NCBI GenBank assembly: GCA_963680875.1
Contig: OY804588.1
Coordinates: forward strand, 81,492,829-81,556,828
Origin: Bathymodiolus brooksi
Taxonomy: Eukaryota; Mollusca; Bivalvia; Mytilida; Modiolidae
DNA length: 64,000 nucleotides
Reading direction: 5' to 3'
Shown: positions 60,055 to 64,000 of the stretch, piece by piece
How the letters are laid out: each line of letters begins with the position of its first letter
Numbering within the stretch: the first letter of the stretch is position 1
Made by a program: the position numbers and the translations under genes
Notes under the pieces: generated by a model
Database searches by the model: none
Told to the model about the DNA's origin: nothing
The model's input: the letters and a program-made list of their open reading frames with translations, nothing else

Positions 60055-60635
60055 TTACAAGTAAATGATTTTCCTACTCATTTGTATCTGGGGTCCGGGT
60101 CCCTTATATTTGGAAAAATTAGCGCGTAAATGATGTGAATTGGGAAAAGATGGGAAGAGCAATACATTTATTAGTTTGGAGGTCCAGTAATAGAATAGCA
60201 ATCGTACTGTACCAAGGTTAATGCCAACAGTAACACATTCTTGTGATGAGGAAGAATGACCACAAAACAGTTCACAAAACTTACATAAATACCCTAGGTG
60301 TACCACACTGTCATATAGCCATGGGTATTTTTGTTCATGTTGCATTGAACTGAACACCCTGGCATATAGTACCATGACCTCTGGGGCACAACTGTCCGAA
60401 TCAGAGTGACAGTCAGATTGCGAATATCAACATCACCACTATTTGCACTATTTACATGTTGTTGGATGTCATTTGAAGCTGTGTTAATAGGTAATAAATA
60501 ATTTGAATTGGATGTTTTCGGAGTGACATTCGCAGTGGTAACAAGGCGTTCAGCTTCTGGGCATGGTGTATCAGTACTTAGTGTCGGTGACCGGGAGGGT
60601 TGACTCCACCTAATCCCACTTTTTTTTAAATTCAT
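60055..60635 (-). pseudogene. possible zinc-finger (TTF/ZMYM-like) exon remnant
   Basis: Two overlapping minus-strand frames. The first (from 60,635) begins MNLKKSGIRWSQPSRSPTLS and is serine/threonine/asparagine rich. At about 60,430 the sense of the sequence appears to pass to the second frame, which reads HSDSDSCAPEVMVLYARVFS, HEQKYPWLYDS and HLGYLCKFCELFCG. YPWLY...GYLCKFCELF resembles the N-terminal zinc-finger block that precedes hAT-like or ZMYM-type domains. Joining requires a frame change, so the sequence is probably decayed. No downstream dimerisation domain was found. The identification is tentative. Confidence 0.35.
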
Positions 60636-60639
60636 TAAA

Positions 60640-60835
60640 GAAATCTAAAATTTCAAGGGGGAATAGCTGTAATTATTGTATAAACAATGTGCAAACTTTG
60701 GGGCTTAGGGTGTATAAACAAAAACTCATTAACTTCAGGTAAACCTTGATTAAAGAATGGAGAACTAATATATATTAATTTATCATTTTTATTCTAATAA
60801 AAAAAAACCATACAGATACATACTGTACATGAATA
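60640..60835. other. spacer before minisatellite
   Basis: Nothing recognised. Confidence 0.35.
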
Positions 60836-61661
60836 AGATAGAAACCTAATAATGACCACATTCTTAAGAGATAGAAACCTAATAATAACCACATTCTTAA
60901 GAGATAGAAACCTAATAATGACCACATTCTTAAGATATAGAAACATAATAATGACCACATTCTTAAGAGATAGAAACCTAATAATAACCACATTATTAAG
61001 AGATAGAAACCTAATAATAACCACATTCTTAAGAGATAGAAACCTAATAATGACCACATTCTTAAGAGATAGAAACCTAATAATGACCACATTCTTAAGA
61101 GATAGAAACCTAATAATGACCACATTCTTAAGATATAGAAACCTAATAATGACCACATTCTTAAGAGATAGAAACCTAATAATGACCACATTCTTAAGAG
61201 ATAGAAACCTAATAATAACCACATTCTTAAGAGATAGAAACCTAATAATGACCACATTCTTAAGATATAGAAACCTAATAATGACCACATTCTTAAGAGA
61301 TAGAAACCTAATAATGACCACATTCTTAAGAGATAGAAACCTAATAATGACCAAATTCTTAAGATATAGAAACCTAATAATGACCACATTCTTAAGAGAT
61401 AGAAACCTAATAATGACCAAATTCTTAAGATATAGAAACCTAATAATGACCACATTCTTAAGAGATAGAAACCTAATAATGACCAAATTCTTAAGATATA
61501 GAAACCTAATAATAACCACAATCTTAAGAGATAGAAACCTAATAATGACCACATTCTTAAGAGATAGAAACCTAATAATAACCACATTCTTAAGAGATAG
61601 AAACCTAATAATGACCACATTCTTAAGAGATAGAAACCTAATAATGACCACATTAATAAGG
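60836..61661. repeat. 33-bp minisatellite, 25 copies
   Basis: The unit is AGATAGAAACCTAATAATGA followed by CCACATTCTTAAG. Variants affect GAGATA/GATATA, AATGACC/AATAACC and CCACA/CCAAA. From about 61,330 to 61,510 two variants alternate to make a 66-bp dimer three times. Because 33 is a multiple of three and the unit has no stop in several frames, open frames of 270-297 codons appear on both strands. They have no attached domain and are treated as non-coding. Confidence 0.95.
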
Positions 61662-61689
61662 TAAACAAAAAAATGTATTAATAGAAATT

Positions 61690-62230
61690 ATTATGATTTA
61701 TACGTTTTAAGTGTAAAAATACACGGTTTTCCAATAAAAATCTCGTAATAAAAGAAAAGATTTCCGGTTCGAGAAGAACAGAGTTTTCTACCTTTGTGGT
61801 TCGGGTTACACATTTTACCGACCTTGAAATCAGAAAACTGCATTTTTCAACTTTTTGAATATATTTCGACATCTTATTATAATATATGTGTTTCAAGTAT
61901 ATAAAAATACACAATAAATGAAAAAGGTTTTGCAAAACATCGTAAAATTAAAGAAGATATCAACAATAACAGATTTCCGGTTCGGGTTACACATTTTACC
62001 GACCTTGAAATCAGAAAACTGCACCTTTCAACTTTTTGAATATATTTCGACATCTTATTATAATCTATGTGTTTCAAGTATATAAAAATACACAATAAAT
62101 GAAAAAGTTTTTGAAAAACATCGTAACATTAAAGAAGATATCAACAATAAAAGATTTCCGGTTCGGGACATTTCCGTCAATTTCCGGTTCGGGTTCGGGT
62201 TCGGGTTACACTTTTTACCGACCACCGTGG
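61690..62230. repeat. about 180-bp tandem repeat with GGTTCG runs, about 2.7 copies
   Basis: TTTCCGGTTCGGGTTACAC recurs at 61,974 and, with additional GGTTCG hexamers, at 62,181; a partial start is at 61,761. Units contain TTTTACCGACCTTGAAATC, TTTTTGAATATATTTCGAC and TGTGTTTCAAGTATATAAAA and are spaced 180 bp between 61,974 and 62,154. The third copy expands the hexamer (GGTTCGGGTTCGGGTTCGGG). Confidence 0.8.
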
Positions 62231-62335
62231 AGATCTAATTTTAATCAGATTTTGAGTCTAATGTTTACATGTATGTTTCAATGTGCACTTTTTTCTATTT
62301 GAAATGGGTGTTTACAACTATAGGGTTATGGTTAT

Positions 62336-62398
62336 GGTGTTTAATGCCACTTTCAACAATATTTCAGTTATATCGTGGTGGTCAGTTTTATTGGTGGA
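62336..62398 (-). mobile_element. SINE 3' fragment
   Basis: The plus strand reads GGTGTTTAATGCCACTTTC, AACAATATTTCAGTTATATC and GTGGTGGTCAGTTTTATTGG, then TGGA. It is broken by the microsatellite that follows. This is the exact unexpanded counterpart of both edges of the 18-bp array (array start at 28,935-28,965 and array end at 38,262-38,286). Confidence 0.8.
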
Positions 62399-62572
62399 CG
62401 ATTGATTGATTGATTGATTGATTGATTGCTTGATTAATTAATTGATTGATTACTTGATTGATTGATTGATTGAATAATTAATTAATTAATTAATTAATTA
62501 ATTAATTAATTAATTAATTAATTAATTGATTAATTGATTAATTGATTAATTGATTGATTGATTGATTGATTG
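62399..62572. repeat. (ATTG)n/(AATT)n microsatellite
   Basis: Runs of GATT and TTAA tetranucleotides, about 174 bp. It directly precedes the AACACC tail end of the next minus-strand SINE, so it is most simply that SINE's expanded 3' tail. Confidence 0.93.
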
Positions 62573-62765
62573 GTGTTTAACGCCAACTTTAGCGGTAGTT
62601 CAGCTATATCGTGGCGTGTATTGGTGGAGGAAACCGAAACCTGCTGCAAGTCACTGACAAACTGTATCTCAAGATGTTGTATCGCGCACACCTCGCCACG
62701 AACATCAGTGGTGGTAGGCACTGATTGCATAGGTAGTTGTAAATCTAACTAACATACGATCACGA
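62573..62765 (-). mobile_element. SINE copy with diverged tRNA head
   Basis: The plus strand reads GGTGTTTAACGCCAACTTTA, CAGCTATATCGTGGCG, TATTGGTGGAGGAAACCG, AAGTCACTGACAAACTGTAT, GCACACCTCGCCACGAAC and CACTGATTGCATAGGTAG. It matches the body of the element at 38,286-38,470 in order (GTCACTGACAAACT, TGTTGTATCG, CACCTCGCCA, CACTGATTGCA). A short internal deletion removed part of GGCGGTCAGTTT. Confidence 0.85.
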
Positions 62766-62775
62766 TTACCAATGT

Positions 62776-63210
62776 ATGTCTGACCTTTGTTACGAATGTA
62801 ACTAATTATTTGACCTGCTCATGTTGACACCTCTATTAAACAGTTACTTGTATTAAAATGTCACCTTTTTCTAGTCTTGTCAGAAAATGTTATATGAACT
62901 GAACCTCTTTTAAGAGGTCTCCTATCTTATAAGGCCTGTTTTTCTTCGTCCAAGTGATGACCTATTAATACAGGTGTGGTTATAGAAGCACTTTTTTTCT
63001 ACTTAAAGAGTGTCACCACTGATCAGAATCTGACCTTTGTTACACATGTAGTTAATAATTTTGACCTCTGCTAGTGCCCCTACATGTTTGTTTGAATGGC
63101 TTTAAATCAAACTTTTATTTCTACTTGAAGAGGGTGGTCACTATTAAAATTCTGACCTTTGTTACAAATCTCAAAAAAATTGGTTGAAATAAGGTCCAAG
63201 TTTTACCATC
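62776..63210. repeat. dispersed repeat, inverted relative of 50,219-50,396
   Basis: 62,826-62,985 aligns with the complement of 50,225-50,395 (ACCTCTATTAAACAG, GTCTTGTCAGAAAATG, TTTTAAGAGGTC, TCTTATAAGGCC, TTTTTCTTCGTCC, CTATTAATACAGGTG). TCTGACCTTTGTTAC occurs three times around it (62,778, 63,028 and about 63,151). Non-coding. Confidence 0.65.
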
Positions 63211-63540
63211 AGATCAGCAAACAAACAAGAATGAAAACATATTTTATCACCCACTACTCTAACCCGAATAATCCAGTCGTTATATTACGCTCCCGCTGGT
63301 CGCTCCAGCAATAGTGCCGATAGAGGGCGCAGTATTATTCAAGTTACCACTACTCATAAAACAGACAATTATTGAATTAAAAAGAGATGGTGATTTCATT
63401 TTCTATTTTGTTCCCCCATTACAGTGATTCAGCCAGGCAATGGTCTCAGGACATTTTCCCAACCTACTAGTATTTTTTTCCTTCTTAAAATTATCCTGAA
63501 CAATTTTATAAAAATTAGTTTAATTATTAAATGATACTTT
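63211..63540. other. spacer
   Basis: Intergenic sequence, nothing recognised apart from a GC-richer stretch at 63,290-63,335. Confidence 0.35.
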
Positions 63541-64000
63541 ATTGCAAATTACACCCTTCAGGGTCAAGCAAAAACAAAATAATTTAACATACATACATTA
63601 TAAATATACAACATCATATATTGAATTATTTCAACAAGTAAAAAGATGACTCTCTGACCGGCGTGGACCCTATATCAATGATACAGATTGTTTTAAGAAG
63701 GTACAAACTACCGGTAAAAGGGTCGAGTTCGGGTTAAGGAGGAAATGAACTTTCTGAAATGAGGTATAATGTTCGAAGTCTGGGAAGTCGAACTTTATGA
63801 TTTCTAATAATCCTTTTCTTTTTTGCTCGTTTAATTTACAGTTTAGAGAAAGTGACACTCATCTTCAACAACTTTACAAATATTACATAATCTTTGTTGA
63901 CGGGGAATATTTTTTTTATAACGACCAGTTTCTATTTGTGAACAATGATCACTAGTGCGAAATTTAGTTAAAATTTGTCTATTTTTAAAACTTGTTAATT
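63541..64000 (-). pseudogene. third LINE 3' fragment, continuing off the right edge
   Basis: The minus strand from 64,000 reads QILTKFRTSDHCSQIETGRY, RQQRLCNICKVVEDECHFL (zinc knuckle C-x2-C...H) and, after a frame change near 63,858, LNCKLNEQKRKGLLEIIKFD, TSFQKVHFLLNPN and a stop at about 63,670. This parallels the LCNLC...DEFH knuckle of the LINE at 50,741-51,896 but is too different to be the same subfamily. ATTGCAATAAAGTATCA on the minus strand at 63,534-63,550 is a poly(A) signal at the probable 3' end. Confidence 0.72.

Noticed and set aside
60775..61668. 270-297-codon leucine-rich frames on both strands
   Set aside because: Shadows of the 33-bp minisatellite. Three frames are open at once.
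62160..62215. Telomeric repeat tract (GGTTCG)n
   Set aside because: Only four hexamers, not TTAGGG, and lying within a longer tandem unit.
63280..63340. GC-richer island as promoter or gene end
   Set aside because: Too short, and no gene or motif adjoins it.

Overview
The window looks like a repeat-dominated stretch of an AT-rich metazoan genome. A lophotrochozoan, most likely a bivalve mollusc, is the best guess. The reasons are a single-exon DUF229-type protein gene, tRNA-derived SINEs, decayed LINE tails, a MULE transposase exon and several repeat-borne protein fragments of kinds I associate with molluscs. No bacterial-style operons, rRNA or functional tRNA genes were seen. The species cannot be named from the sequence alone.

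Layout. (1) 1-24,997: an uninterrupted array of about 1,000 copies of a 25-bp unit, open at the left window edge. It carries nested higher-order tandem duplications with periods near 1.99, 5.25-5.30 and 3.94-3.99 kb. (2) 25.0-28.9 kb: spacer with a cluster of TACCATGTAC motifs, a decayed SGNH-hydrolase-like gene carrying an internal 49-bp tandem expansion, a retroelement protein fragment and a SINE. (3) 28.95-38.28 kb: about 518 copies of an 18-bp unit, again with higher-order repeats (1,926 bp and 2,664 bp). Its two flanks are the two halves of one SINE, so the satellite appears to have grown from inside the SINE tail. (4) 38.7-39.3 kb: about six 88-bp repeats, each with a palindromic core. 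(5) 40.08-42.03 kb, minus strand: the only intact protein-coding gene I can support, a 648-aa type II membrane protein with an alkaline-phosphatase/sulfatase-like DUF229 domain, with a likely splice acceptor just 5' of its start codon. (6) 42.07-43.28 kb: a probable non-autonomous transposon studded with eight short GCCGAAGGC-type hairpins. A SINE with a clear 15-bp target duplication follows. (7) 45.5-46.7 kb: a 30-bp minisatellite. (8) 47.1-51.9 kb: a foldback element, two LINE 3' fragments, and a 1.64-kb hAT-like element inserted into a (CT)n tract with foldbacks nested inside it. (9) 52.4 kb: terminal exon of a MULE-like transposase. (10) 54.5-55.65 kb: a decayed two-CxxC gene with one frameshift and one in-frame stop. 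(11) 55.87 kb: a 97-bp near-perfect palindromic MITE with an 8-bp target duplication. (12) 57-64 kb: dispersed repeats, SINEs, a 33-bp minisatellite, a roughly 180-bp tandem repeat and a third LINE tail.

The genes do not form a pathway. What unites the window is repeat birth: at least two tandem arrays (the 18-bp and 49-bp ones) visibly arose by expansion of a short segment inside an older mobile or gene-like sequence. Most long open frames in the window are artefacts of stop-free repeat units.
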